Positions 10,174 through 18,575 of a stretch of DNA of 64,000 nt are shown in pieces. The stretch spans positions 62,001 to 126,000 of the forward strand of contig JACRCV010000056.1 of NCBI GenBank assembly GCA_016218825.1. Direction: 5' to 3'. Within the stretch, counting starts at the first letter, position 1, and the number at the start of each line of letters is the position of its first letter. Position numbers and translations under genes: made by a program. Origin of the DNA: Deltaproteobacteria bacterium (lineage in GTDB: Bacteria; Myxococcota; XYA12-FULL-58-9). The notes under the pieces were generated by a model. The model worked only from the letters and a program-made list of their open reading frames with translations. It searched no databases and was not told the DNA's origin.

Positions 10174-11547
10174 CTAGGGGCGACCCTCGGCGAAGAGCGA
10201 CGCCTCGGTGCCGTCGAACTCCACCGCGACAAGACGGCCGCCGGCCTCCTCTTTGCTCCGCGCCACGAAATCCGGACGGCCGTGAATCATGAAGCCGAGC
10301 CCCGCGGCCTCGGCGAGCATCGAGAAGTCCGAGCGGGCGCTGTCGCCGAACGCGAACAGGGGCGGCGCCTCCAGCCATTGGCGGACGATGGCGCCCTTGG
10401 TGTAGTAGGCGCTGTCTTTGACCTCGCCGGTGTAGTGGCCGTCCTTCACCTCGAGGACGCTGCCGACGGCGCGGTCGGTCGGGATGCCGAGCTGGCGCGC
10501 CGCCTCCACCGCCAACAGGTCGAAGGTCGCCGACAACAGGTGTGGCTCGATGCCGCGCTCGTTCAACAGCCGGACGACGCGGCGCATGCCGCAGCCGTCG
10601 TGGTCGTCGTAGATCTGGGTGCGATAGGCCGCGAACCGCAAGGCGCCGGTCGTGAACGTCGCCGCCGCGGCCGCCGCGCCCTCCGCGGTGCTGACGCCGG
10701 CGAGCATCGTGACGATGAGGTAGAACATGTCCTTCGCCGACGGCTTCGCGGCCTCGGCGAGGGTCGCGTCCGACCACAAGGACAAGAGCAGCGTCGCGTT
10801 CTTGAGCGCGCTGTTGTTCGCGACCGCGGCCCGGTCGATCCCGGACAGCTTGCTCAAGAGCTCCTGGAGCTTGGGGTTCGCCGCGTCGCGGATCAGCTTG
10901 CGCTCGATCAGCACCGCGAGGACCGGATCCATGATGTTGCCGTCGACCACGGTGCTGTCGAAATCGAACACCGCGACCGGCGCCAGACCGGCGCCCTTGA
11001 GCTTCTCCAGGCGGACGCCCTCCACCGCCTTGCAGATGTCGGCCGGCTCGACCTTGTCGTGCAACGCCGCGGGAAACAACGGCAGCAGCACGCCGCCGAA
11101 CGCCTCGGGCTTGGCGTCGGTCGGGCCGTCGAGCGCCGCCATCCGCACCTGCAGCGCCCGCCAGCGGGCCTCGATCGCGACGACCGTCAGATCGTCGTCG
11201 GCGAGCGCGCCCAGATAGAGCGCCCCGTCCTTGACCACGGCGGCGGTGAGCGCCGGCGCCGCCTTCTCCTTCGGCCCGTGGTAGAGCCCGGCGGCGACCG
11301 CGGTGCTCTTGCCGCGCTTCTTGAGCTCGGCCTGCGCCTGATCGGCGAGCGCCTGCAGCGCCGTGGCATCACCGGCGTCGAGGCGCTGGTCCCCGGTGAC
11401 GTCGAGGTCGGCGAGCGATCGCCTTGCCGGGTCGTCGGTGCCGACGTTCTTCAAACGAGCCAGGTCCTTGGACCAATCGACGGCGGGGGCGCACGCCGCG
11501 GCCGCCAGGACGAGCGCAGCGAAGGAGCAAAACGGTCTGAGAGTCAC
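10174..11547 (-). CDS. Exported HAD-superfamily phosphatase lipoprotein
   Basis: GTG start at 11547 with TAGGAAC upstream; 457 residues. A lipobox (LVLAAAAC) ends the signal peptide. Residues about 40-62 contain DVTGDQRLDAGD, a calcium-loop motif like half of a dockerin or EF-hand. The C-terminal half is a HAD phosphatase. Motif I is FDFDSTVVDG (Asp195 and Asp197), motif II is the Ser of LLSATFD, motif III the Lys of YTKGAIVRQW and motif IV GDSARSDFSML. The closest general pattern is phosphoserine-phosphatase-like HAD enzymes, which hydrolyse small phosphate esters; here the enzyme would act outside the cytoplasm. It lies 25 bases downstream of mrp and 3 bases upstream of the next lipoprotein gene. 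Substrate unknown. Confidence 0.85.
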   Translation of the reverse strand: MTLRPFCSFAALVLAAAACAPAVDWSKDLARLKNVGTDDPARRSLADLDVTGDQRLDAGDATALQALADQAQAELKKRGKSTAVAAGLYHGPKEKAAPALTAAVVKDGALYLGALADDDLTVVAIEARWRALQVRMAALDGPTDAKPEAFGGVLLPLFPAALHDKVEPADICKAVEGVRLEKLKGAGLAPVAVFDFDSTVVDGNIMDPVLAVLIERKLIRDAANPKLQELLSKLSGIDRAAVANNSALKNATLLLSLWSDATLAEAAKPSAKDMFYLIVTMLAGVSTAEGAAAAAATFTTGALRFAAYRTQIYDDHDGCGMRRVVRLLNERGIEPHLLSATFDLLAVEAARQLGIPTDRAVGSVLEVKDGHYTGEVKDSAYYTKGAIVRQWLEAPPLFAFGDSARSDFSMLAEAAGLGFMIHGRPDFVARSKEEAGGRLVAVEFDGTEASLFAEGRP

Positions 11548-11572
11548 AGCATCGTTCCTACGGCGAGCCTCG

Positions 11573-12394
11573 TCAGTTCGACACGATCTTCAACGCCCCT
11601 TGGCGCCGCTCGCGCACAGCGTCGTCAGCGTTGATCTTTTGTACGGCCACCTGGAGGGTGTCGGCAATGGCAAAGAACGCTTTCGCCGACGCCGCCTCCG
11701 GCGCCTTCAAGACGATGGGCAGACCGGTGTCGGAGGCTTCGCGCACCGCGGTCTCGATGGGGATGCGGCCGAGGAAGGGGATGTCGAGGTCGGCCGCGGC
11801 GCTCTCGCCGCCGCCGTGCGAGAAGATCTCGTGGCGGCTGTCACAGGTCGGGCAGATGAAGTAGCTCATGTTCTCGACGAGGCCGAGGGTGCGGATGCGG
11901 ACCTTGTCGAACATGCTCTTGGCGCGGATCACGTCCGAGAGCGCCACGACCTGGGGTGTCGTGACCAGGACGGCGCCGGTCACCTTGAACTTCTGCGCCA
12001 GCGTCAGCTGGATGTCGCCGGTCCCGGGCGGCAGGTCCATCACCAGGTAGTCGAGCTCGCCCCACTCGACGTCGGTGACGAACTGGGTGACGGCCGAGGC
12101 CAGCATCGGGCCGCGCCAGATCATCGCGGTGTTGGGGTCGACCAGGTAGCCGATGGACATCAGCTCGATGCCGTGCTTCGCGATGGCCTTGAGCCGCTTG
12201 CCGTCCTCGGCCTGCCGCGGTTCGGCGTGGCCGAGCATCGTCGGGATCGACGGACCGTAGACGTCGGCGTCGAGCAGCCCGACTTGCGCCTTGCGCGCCG
12301 CCAGCGCCAGCGACAGGTTCACCGCGACCGTCGACTTGCCGACGCCGCCTTTGCCGCTCGCCACCAAGATGATGTTCTTGATCCCGCCCGTCAT
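11573..12394 (-). CDS. mrp: Mrp/NBP35-family P-loop ATPase, iron-sulfur cluster carrier
   Basis: A 273-residue protein starting at ATG 12394 with GCGAGG about 6 bases upstream. An in-frame extension upstream is not supported. The deviant Walker A motif GKGGVGKST is at residues 14-22, followed by the LLDADVYGPSIP switch typical of ApbC/Mrp and by VMDLPPGTGD. Two conserved cysteines in FICPTC match the CxxC that bridges an Fe-S cluster in the Mrp dimer. The N-terminal MIP18/DUF59 domain found in many longer Mrp proteins is absent. The family loads Fe-S clusters onto apoproteins in the cytoplasm. It is the first gene of the leftward set that includes the HAD lipoprotein. Confidence 0.95.
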   Translation of the reverse strand: MTGGIKNIILVASGKGGVGKSTVAVNLSLALAARKAQVGLLDADVYGPSIPTMLGHAEPRQAEDGKRLKAIAKHGIELMSIGYLVDPNTAMIWRGPMLASAVTQFVTDVEWGELDYLVMDLPPGTGDIQLTLAQKFKVTGAVLVTTPQVVALSDVIRAKSMFDKVRIRTLGLVENMSYFICPTCDSRHEIFSHGGGESAAADLDIPFLGRIPIETAVREASDTGLPIVLKAPEAASAKAFFAIADTLQVAVQKINADDAVRERRQGALKIVSN

Positions 12395-12455
12395 CGTAAC
12401 CTCGCTCTCCCGCCCGACTCGCCCCTCCATACAGTAAAGCGCCGGGAGAACAAAC

Positions 12456-12477
12456 GCCCGCGTCACGCCCGCGTCAC
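12456..12477. repeat. 11-bp tandem direct repeat upstream of mrp
   Basis: GCCCGCGTCAC occurs twice without spacer in the divergent region between mrp and the CesT-like gene. An 11-bp period places both copies on the same face of the helix, as expected for paired protein-binding sites, but no regulator is known. Confidence 0.4.
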
Positions 12478-12567
12478 GTCTCGTCAGCTCGGAGCCCGCG
12501 GAAGGGCGGCAGGTGACGGTTGACCGCGCAGCCGCATCGGTAGGGCTGACGGCCGCGCGCCGATATT

Positions 12568-12596
12568 TTGGCGTACCTGCACCCACACGGTATCCT
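12568..12596 (+). promoter_or_regulatory. Candidate sigma-70-type promoter for the CesT-like/cysQ pair
   Basis: TTGGCG and TATCCT (each 4 of 6 to consensus) are separated by 17 bases. The expected transcription start falls at about 12603, almost on the ATG at 12606, and no Shine-Dalgarno is visible. The transcript would therefore be leaderless or nearly so. Confidence 0.4.
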
Positions 12597-12605
12597 GACA
12601 CCCAC

Positions 12606-13007
12606 ATGACCCCAGAACACATCCAGACACTCCTAGAGTCCCGCTTCAAGAACGTCGTCCAAGTGCAGGACCGCTTTGAGGTTTCGGTGGGCGCGATGCG
12701 CCTCATCGTGATGGCCCACAGCGACACCGACCGTCTGCGGATCATGGTCCCGGTGGCGGCGGTGGATCACGCCGACGCCTCCACCTTCCAGCGCCTGCTC
12801 GAGGCCAACTTCATCACCACGCTGGACGCCCGCTACGCGATCTACAGCGGCATCCTGTGGGCGGTGGTCCTGACCCCCCTCGCCATCATCACCGAGCACG
12901 TGTTCGAGATCGCGGTCACCGAGGTCTTGCAGCTCGCCGGCAACACCGGCAGCTCCTACTGCGCCTGGCCGTCAGGGACCAGCGCCCGCTTCGCGCAGCT
13001 CCACTGA
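12606..13007 (+). CDS. CesT/YbjN-like small protein
   Basis: A 133-residue protein starting at ATG 12606; the in-frame upstream extension from 12513 is AT-poor and lies in the promoter region. The order of elements fits the CesT/YbjN chaperone-like fold (helix, strands, long helix): an N-terminal helix MTPEHIQTLLESRF, strands VSVGAMRLIVMAH and RLRIMVPVA, and a central FQRLLEANF helix. The assignment rests on pattern only. In type III secretion the fold serves as an effector chaperone, but no secretion genes are present here. It is followed at one base by cysQ and appears co-transcribed with it. Confidence 0.7.
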   Translation: MTPEHIQTLLESRFKNVVQVQDRFEVSVGAMRLIVMAHSDTDRLRIMVPVAAVDHADASTFQRLLEANFITTLDARYAIYSGILWAVVLTPLAIITEHVFEIAVTEVLQLAGNTGSSYCAWPSGTSARFAQLH

Positions 13008-13008
13008 C

Positions 13009-13845
13009 ATGCGGCGCGCCGACTTCGCCCAGGAATTGGCCGTGGCGACAAGGCTCGCCCGCGCCGCCGGCGCCGCCATCCTCGAGGTCTACGCCGGCCG
13101 GGTCGAAGTCGCTTATAAAGGAGGCGGGACGAGCGACCCGGTCACCGACGCCGACCGCCGCGCGAACGCGATCATCGTTGAGGGTCTTTCGAGAGAGTTC
13201 CCACAGGACGCCATCCTGGCGGAGGAAACCGTGCCGGAGATCGCCCGGCATCAGAAGCCGCGCCTGTGGTGCGTGGACCCCTTGGACGGCACCCGCGAGT
13301 TCATCGACAAGAACGGCCAGTTCGTCGTGATGATTGGCCTCGCGATCGACGGCCTCGCCGCCTGCGGCGTGGTGTATCAACCCACCGAGGACTTGCTGCT
13401 CGCCGGCGGCGGCGGTGAAGCGTTCGCCGAGGTCGGCGGCGCGCGCCGGGCGCTCTGCCCTACCCTCACCGCCGACCCGAGGCAGGCGCGGATGATGGTG
13501 TCCCGCTCGCACCGCAGCGCCACGGTCACCAAGGTCGCAGCGAGTCTCGGGATCAGCAACGAAGAGCCGCTCGGCAGCGTCGGTCTCAAGGTCAGCCGCG
13601 TCGCGACCGGCAGCGCCGACCTCTACTTGTCGGTCTCGAACCAGACGCACGAGTGGGACGCCTGCGCCCCGGACGCCATCCTCACCGCTGCCGGCGGTAC
13701 CTTTTCGGATTGTCTGGGCAATCCGCTCCGCTACAACAAGAAGACCACCCAGACGCCGTACGGGATCCTGGCGACCAACGGGCCGCTGCACCAGAGCGTG
13801 GTGCGGGCCCTGGCCCCGATCGCCCGGGAGCGCGGCTGGGGTTGA
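13009..13845 (+). CDS. cysQ: 3'(2'),5'-bisphosphate nucleotidase CysQ (inositol monophosphatase family)
   Basis: A 278-residue cytoplasmic enzyme. It carries the family metal-binding motifs: EE of ILAEETVPE, DPLDGT in WCVDPLDGTREF and WD in HEWDACAPDAIL. The DGTREFI sequence is typical of CysQ rather than of plain inositol monophosphatase. The family hydrolyses 3'-phosphoadenosine 5'-phosphate, the by-product of sulfate assimilation and sulfotransferase reactions. Length and motif order are normal. The stop of the preceding gene is one base upstream, so the two are probably one transcript. The gene converges on the minus-strand lipoprotein gene ending at 13918. Confidence 0.9.
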   Translation: MRRADFAQELAVATRLARAAGAAILEVYAGRVEVAYKGGGTSDPVTDADRRANAIIVEGLSREFPQDAILAEETVPEIARHQKPRLWCVDPLDGTREFIDKNGQFVVMIGLAIDGLAACGVVYQPTEDLLLAGGGGEAFAEVGGARRALCPTLTADPRQARMMVSRSHRSATVTKVAASLGISNEEPLGSVGLKVSRVATGSADLYLSVSNQTHEWDACAPDAILTAAGGTFSDCLGNPLRYNKKTTQTPYGILATNGPLHQSVVRALAPIARERGWG

Positions 13846-13917
13846 CCTCAGCCTGAGCCTACCGGCAACCGCCGCCTCGCACGACTCCCCCCGCGGCGCG
13901 CGGCGGCTGGCACGGCC

Positions 13918-16900
13918 CTACAGACAGGCGGGGAACAGGCCACCGTTGGCGCAGGTCCCCGGGGAGAACGCGAGCGCCGGCGGCAGCGTGGTGTGCAGCA
14001 CGAAGCCCTGGGTGTTGTCGCCGTCGATCGCCCGGTTCAGCGACTGGTTCTTGTCGCCCTCCGAGCCGTAGCTCATGTAGTCGATCTGCGTCGTCCCCAC
14101 CGCCCCGGGACAGTCGAGGGAGATCGTCGAGCCGGCGTTGGCCAGCGTCAGGCCGTTGTTGGTCGCCGGGAATGCGACGAAGACCTTGGCGCCGCCGAAG
14201 GAGCCGATCGGGGTGCCGCCGCCGAAGACCACCACGCCGTGCCGGTCCTCGACGAAGTTGGCGGTGGGATCCAGCACCGCGGGCCACTGGTGCCGGACCG
14301 CGCCCTTCACGGTGAGGGTGCAGTCGGTGAGATCCAGCGTCAATCCGGAGATGTTGGTGATCTCGATGAACTCGTCCTCGTGGTTCTGGGAGTCGTGGCC
14401 GCCGTCGCCGTTGGCGTCGCCGTAGGCGCTGGGAGAGAGGTAGGGGTCGGCGAACACCTCGTTGATCACGAGCTCGCCGGCGAGCGGCGCGGGCGCCACC
14501 AGGCTCTCGCAGTCGTCCCCCACCCCGTTGCCGTTGGCGTCCAGCTGCTCCGGGTTGAAGACCGTCGGGCAGTTGTCGGCCGAGCCGAGGAAGTAGCTGC
14601 AGCCGTCGGTGCCGTCCTGGACCCCCGGATCGCAGACGCCGTCGTTGTCGTCGTCGGCGTCGCAGGCGTCGCCGATGCCGTCGAGGTCGTTGTCCTCTTG
14701 CCCCGGGTTCGCAAGGCGCGGGCAGTTGTCGAACTCGCCTCCCGGCGCCGAGCAGACGCCGGGCGCCACCGCGCCGACGTCGCAGATGCCGTCGTTGTCG
14801 TCGTCCGGATCACAGGCGTCGCCGTCGCCGTCGCCGTCGTTGTCGGCCTGAGCGGCGTTCGCCGTCGTCGGACAGTTGTCGTGAAGCGTCGTGCACTGCC
14901 CGAGCACCGGCGCGCAGATCCCGGGGTTGCAGACCTGGTCGTCGTCCTGGTCGGGATCGCAGGCGTCGCCCACCGCGTCGCCGTCGGCGTCCGCCTGGTC
15001 GTTGTTCACCGTGGTCCGGCAGTTGTCGCCGACGAAGCCGCAGGTGCCGGCGATCGGCGTCGCGACCCCGGGGTCGCAGTAGTCGTCGTTGTCGTCGTTC
15101 GGGTCGACGTTGTTGGCGAGCGCGTCGTGGTCGGGATCGGCGGCCGGGCCGTCGCTGTCGTCGCGATCGACCTCGTCCATGACGCCGTCGCCGTCGGCGT
15201 CGGCGGTGGCGCTCTCGATCGCGTCGATGCGGCCGTCGCAGTCGGCGTCGGGCGGCAGCGTCGGGTCGACGACCTCGGCCAGATCACCCTTGCCGTCGGC
15301 GTCGCTGTCCGCGAGCCCGGGGTTGGTCCCGAGCAAGAGCTCCTGGGAGTCGGTCAGGCCGTCGCCGTCGGCGTCGTCGGGGTTGGCGTTCGGCGGGCCG
15401 TAGTCGGCGTCGACGCGCGGCGCGATCCGGAACTGACTCCAGGCGTAGAGGATCGGGCCGACGACGAACCCGAACTGATCGCCGACGGCCGGGGTCTTCG
15501 CCGCGGCGCGGGTGCTGACGATCAGCGGCACCAGGCTCGTCGACGCCGAGGACTCCAAGACCGAGAAGTCGCTGTACTGCGGCGTGGCGCCGGCCTTCGA
15601 CTGCACCCCGGTGGCGGTCACCACCACCTGGCCGAGGCTGACGAGCACCCCTTCGTAGGGCTCGGCGAGGGTCGCGGTCGACAGGTCCTGGGTGATGAGC
15701 GGCGTCGGCGCCACCGCGGCGATCGGGAACGACGCGCAGTCGCCGTTGCTCGCCGGGGTGATCTTGCCGAACACCAGCTGCGAGTAGTCGAAGTACTCGT
15801 TGTAGAAACCGACGAAGTTGACGCGGTCGCCGACCGTGATCGTCGGGGTCGCGGTGTTGGTGTACACCTCGATGCCCTGCCACTGAGTGTTGGCGGGCGG
15901 GAACGCCTGCTGGACGTAGAACGCGTGCTTGTTGCTGTCGTAGGTGATGAGCCCGGTGGCGATGGTCACGCACTGGATCTTGACCCGCAGCGTCGTCTGC
16001 CCGGTCGGGATCGTGACCGCGGCGTGCCCCGGGTCGCTCGGATCCTGAATCGCCTTGATCGTGGTCGCGATCGGCGCCGGGCAGACCTCGATCGCCGGGT
16101 TCTTGCTGCAGTCGGGGTCGGCGCAGTCGATCTTGGTGTCGTTGTCGTTGTCGGCGCCGTCGTTGCAGGCGGCGTCGGTGTTCTCGCCGGAGACCGCGCC
16201 GCAGACCGTGACCGCCGGCGTCGTCTTGCAGTCGTTGTCGTCGCAGTCCTTGAAGCCGTCGCCGTCGTTGTCGAGCAGGTCGGAGCAGCGCTCGTTGGTG
16301 GTTTCGGTGCACGGGCCGATGCCGCGGCAGTCGCGGTCGGCGCAGTCGATGTACGGGTCGCGATCGTTGTCGAGGCCGTCGGCGCACGCAAGGGCGGTGT
16401 TCTCGGAGTGGTCGTTGCAGCAGGTCGTCGGGCTCGCGGCGCAGGTCGGCATGCCGGCCTGCGCGAAGCACTCGGTGTCGCGGCAGTCGGTCGCCTGATC
16501 GTTGTCGTCGTCGCGGCCGTTGGTGCACAAGGTCACGGTGTTCTCGCCCAGGCCCGCCTGGCACGCGGGCACGCAGTCCTTGCAGCCGCGATCGGCGCAG
16601 TCGACCTTGCTGTCGGCGTCGTTGTCGATGCCGTCGCCGCAATCGGCGACGCTCTTCTCCTGCCCCGGGCAGACGGTGACGCCGCAGCCGTACTTGCAGG
16701 CGAAGTCGGCGCAGTCGGTGAAGGTGTTGCCGTCGTTGTCGATGCCGTCGGCGCACAGCGCGTCGGCCATGCTCGGGTTGCTGCCGGTCTCGCCGCAGAA
16801 GGCCAGCCCCGAGCAGTCGAAGTCCTGGCAGTCGGCGAAGGTGTCGCCGTCGTTGTCGATGCCGTCGTTACACAGCAGGTCGGTGTTCTCGATGCAGCCG

Positions 16901-17682
16901 GCGAGCCCCTCGCAGTCGCGGTCGGCGCAGTCGACGTACGGGTCGTTGTCGTTGTCGATGCCGTCGGCGCAGTTCGCGGCGGTGTTCTCCGACTTGTTGT
17001 CGCAGCAGGTGGCCGGGTTGGTGGCGCAGTCCGGCATCCCGGCGAGCCGCACGCACTCGGTGTCCTTGCAGTCGGCCGCGGTGTCGCTGTCGTTGTCGAG
17101 GCCGTCGGTGCACAGCGCCAGGGTGTTCTCGCCGAGCCCGGCCTGACAGGCGGGCACGCAGTCCTGACAGCCGTAGTCCGTGCAGTCGGCGTGGCCGTCG
17201 CCGTCGTTGTCCTGGCCGTCGGCGCACTCCTCGGGGGTGCGCTCCGGCACCGGCTTGGTGGGATCGAGGCAGAGGGTGACGAGGCAGCCGTACTTGCAGT
17301 CGTAGTCGCCGCAGTCGACGTAGCTGTCGCCGTCGTTGTCGATGCCGTCGCCGCAGTACTCGTCGGTGTTCTCGCCGCAGCCGAGCATCAAGCAGTCCGG
17401 GTCCGCGCAGTCGGCGGCGCCGTCGTTGTCGTTGTCCTGGGTGTCGTGGCACAGCGCCACGCTGTTCTCGCCGCCGCCGCGGCACACGGTGACCGTCGCG
17501 GTGGTCACGCAGTCAGGGTCGTTGCAGTCGGTGTTGCCGTCGTTGTCGTCGTCGGCGCCGTTCTGGCACAAGGTGTCGGTGTTCTCGGCCTTGCCCTTGC
17601 CGCCGCCGGGGGGGGTCGTGTTGGCGCCGGTGCAGGAGACGAAAGCCGCGAGGCTGGCCAGGAGCAGTATGCGATAAATCAT
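13918..17682 (-). CDS. Calcium-repeat lipoprotein with OB-like and lamin-tail domains
   Basis: Start chosen at ATG 17682 (1,254 residues), which places a signal peptide (MIYRILLLASLAAFVSC) at the N-terminus; the longer frame to 17739 lacks this logic. Residues about 25-530 are tandem acidic Cys repeats of the form DGIDNDGDxxxDCxDxDC. Residues about 530-757 form a beta-rich region resembling the OB-fold part of extracellular nuclease-type proteins (TTLRVKIQCVTIATG, VGDRVNFVGFYNEY). Residues about 770-1060 are thrombospondin type-3-like calcium repeats (DADGDGLTD, DNDGDGDGDACDPDDD). The C-terminus, from GELVINEVFADPY at about residue 1070, is a lamin-tail domain. No nuclease catalytic domain is visible. 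Probably a calcium-rigidified surface protein of unknown role. Confidence 0.88.
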   Translation of the reverse strand: MIYRILLLASLAAFVSCTGANTTPPGGGKGKAENTDTLCQNGADDDNDGNTDCNDPDCVTTATVTVCRGGGENSVALCHDTQDNDNDGAADCADPDCLMLGCGENTDEYCGDGIDNDGDSYVDCGDYDCKYGCLVTLCLDPTKPVPERTPEECADGQDNDGDGHADCTDYGCQDCVPACQAGLGENTLALCTDGLDNDSDTAADCKDTECVRLAGMPDCATNPATCCDNKSENTAANCADGIDNDNDPYVDCADRDCEGLAGCIENTDLLCNDGIDNDGDTFADCQDFDCSGLAFCGETGSNPSMADALCADGIDNDGNTFTDCADFACKYGCGVTVCPGQEKSVADCGDGIDNDADSKVDCADRGCKDCVPACQAGLGENTVTLCTNGRDDDNDQATDCRDTECFAQAGMPTCAASPTTCCNDHSENTALACADGLDNDRDPYIDCADRDCRGIGPCTETTNERCSDLLDNDGDGFKDCDDNDCKTTPAVTVCGAVSGENTDAACNDGADNDNDTKIDCADPDCSKNPAIEVCPAPIATTIKAIQDPSDPGHAAVTIPTGQTTLRVKIQCVTIATGLITYDSNKHAFYVQQAFPPANTQWQGIEVYTNTATPTITVGDRVNFVGFYNEYFDYSQLVFGKITPASNGDCASFPIAAVAPTPLITQDLSTATLAEPYEGVLVSLGQVVVTATGVQSKAGATPQYSDFSVLESSASTSLVPLIVSTRAAAKTPAVGDQFGFVVGPILYAWSQFRIAPRVDADYGPPNANPDDADGDGLTDSQELLLGTNPGLADSDADGKGDLAEVVDPTLPPDADCDGRIDAIESATADADGDGVMDEVDRDDSDGPAADPDHDALANNVDPNDDNDDYCDPGVATPIAGTCGFVGDNCRTTVNNDQADADGDAVGDACDPDQDDDQVCNPGICAPVLGQCTTLHDNCPTTANAAQADNDGDGDGDACDPDDDNDGICDVGAVAPGVCSAPGGEFDNCPRLANPGQEDNDLDGIGDACDADDDNDGVCDPGVQDGTDGCSYFLGSADNCPTVFNPEQLDANGNGVGDDCESLVAPAPLAGELVINEVFADPYLSPSAYGDANGDGGHDSQNHEDEFIEITNISGLTLDLTDCTLTVKGAVRHQWPAVLDPTANFVEDRHGVVVFGGGTPIGSFGGAKVFVAFPATNNGLTLANAGSTISLDCPGAVGTTQIDYMSYGSEGDKNQSLNRAIDGDNTQGFVLHTTLPPALAFSPGTCANGGLFPACL

Positions 17683-17781
17683 GGGTCGGGATGCTTGGTC
17701 GGATTGACGCGAACTGTCAAGGGGCAATGCGAACGGCAATGCGACGGGGTCTCGGCGTCGAGCTCGAGGCTGCGCTTCGGC

Positions 17782-18027
17782 TCAGCCGCCCTTCTTCACG
17801 CCGCCCGGCTTGGTGACGCCGGCCTTGTCGAGGACCTTCTTGGTCGCGACCGCGTTGCCGACGAGCTTCGCCGACGTCTGCCGCTGCGTCTTCTCCATCC
17901 GGTCCTGTTGGGCCTGGGAGGCGGAGCTGGCGCCGGTCATCGCGACCTGTTGATTGAGCTGGGCTTGGGAAGGTGCGCCCCCCACCCTCGCGAACGCTGC
18001 CGGGTTCATGCCAAAACCGATGTTCAT
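17782..18027 (-). CDS. Small hypothetical protein (81 aa)
   Basis: Starts at ATG 18027 with a good GAGGGAG Shine-Dalgarno. The sequence is low in hydrophobic residues, rich in Gln, Ala and Ser in the middle (QAQLNQQVAMTGASSASQAQ), and ends in a basic Gly-rich tail (KPGGVKKGG). It has no signal peptide and no recognised motif. It sits between the cyclic-nucleotide-binding gene (84 bases upstream) and the large calcium-repeat lipoprotein gene. Function unknown. Confidence 0.65.
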   Translation of the reverse strand: MNIGFGMNPAAFARVGGAPSQAQLNQQVAMTGASSASQAQQDRMEKTQRQTSAKLVGNAVATKKVLDKAGVTKPGGVKKGG

Positions 18028-18111
18028 GACTCACTCCCTCTGTCCTTAGTATCGCGCTATCGGACGGGGGGTTGCGTCGCAGATTGTCTAATCTATTCGC
18101 CTGGATGGATG

Positions 18112-18558
18112 CTAGAGGCGTTCCAGGAGGTCGCCTTGGACGGCCTCCAGGCGGCGCTCCACTGTCTGGAAGATGTTGAGCATCAGCTTGATGCAGGCTT
18201 GCGGCTTGGTCTTCAGGACCTCGTTGAAGTCGGCGCGGCGGATCTCGACGAGCTTGCAGGCGGTCTTGGCGCGGGTGCCCACCCGCCGGCGGCCGTGGCG
18301 CACGAGCGCGAGCTCGCCGAAGCTCGCGCCCGGACCGAGCCCGGTCACGGCCTTCTCGCCGGTCTTGGCCGCCACGAACACCTCGACGGTGCCCGACAGC
18401 ACGATGAACATCGCGTCGCCTTGCGAGCCCGGCAGGAAGAGCGACAGCCCCTGCGACAGATCCCGCTCGCGGCACAGCTGCGCCATGATATTCAACCCCG
18501 CCTCGGTGAATCCGGCGAAGATCGCGAGAGGTTTGAGTATTTCGGCCGAGACCGGCAC
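18112..18558 (-). CDS. Single-domain cyclic-nucleotide-binding protein
   Basis: A 148-residue protein starting at GTG 18558 (VPVSAEILKPLAIF) with GGGGA upstream. It is a complete Crp/Fnr-type cyclic-nucleotide-binding beta-barrel: LAIFAGFTEAGLNIMAQ, then SGTVEVFV, then the phosphate-binding cassette GPGASFGELALVRHGRRRV, then the C-terminal helix. There is no DNA-binding HTH and no catalytic domain, so it probably acts by protein contact. The Glu of FGEL and the Arg-rich stretch after it match a cassette that could bind cAMP or cGMP. It starts 17 bases after the TPR gene's stop codon, suggesting co-expression. Confidence 0.85.
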   Translation of the reverse strand: MPVSAEILKPLAIFAGFTEAGLNIMAQLCRERDLSQGLSLFLPGSQGDAMFIVLSGTVEVFVAAKTGEKAVTGLGPGASFGELALVRHGRRRVGTRAKTACKLVEIRRADFNEVLKTKPQACIKLMLNIFQTVERRLEAVQGDLLERL

Positions 18559-18575
18559 GTTCGGGTCCCCGCGGC

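Noticed and set aside
11573-12745. Mrp start at 12745 giving a 390-residue protein
   Set aside because: The extension overlaps the divergent CesT-like gene and shows no MIP18/DUF59 domain. ATG 12394 has a good ribosome binding site.
12606-13007. Type III secretion system suggested by the CesT-like protein
   Set aside because: No secretion apparatus or effector genes are in the window, and the fold also occurs in unrelated YbjN-type proteins.
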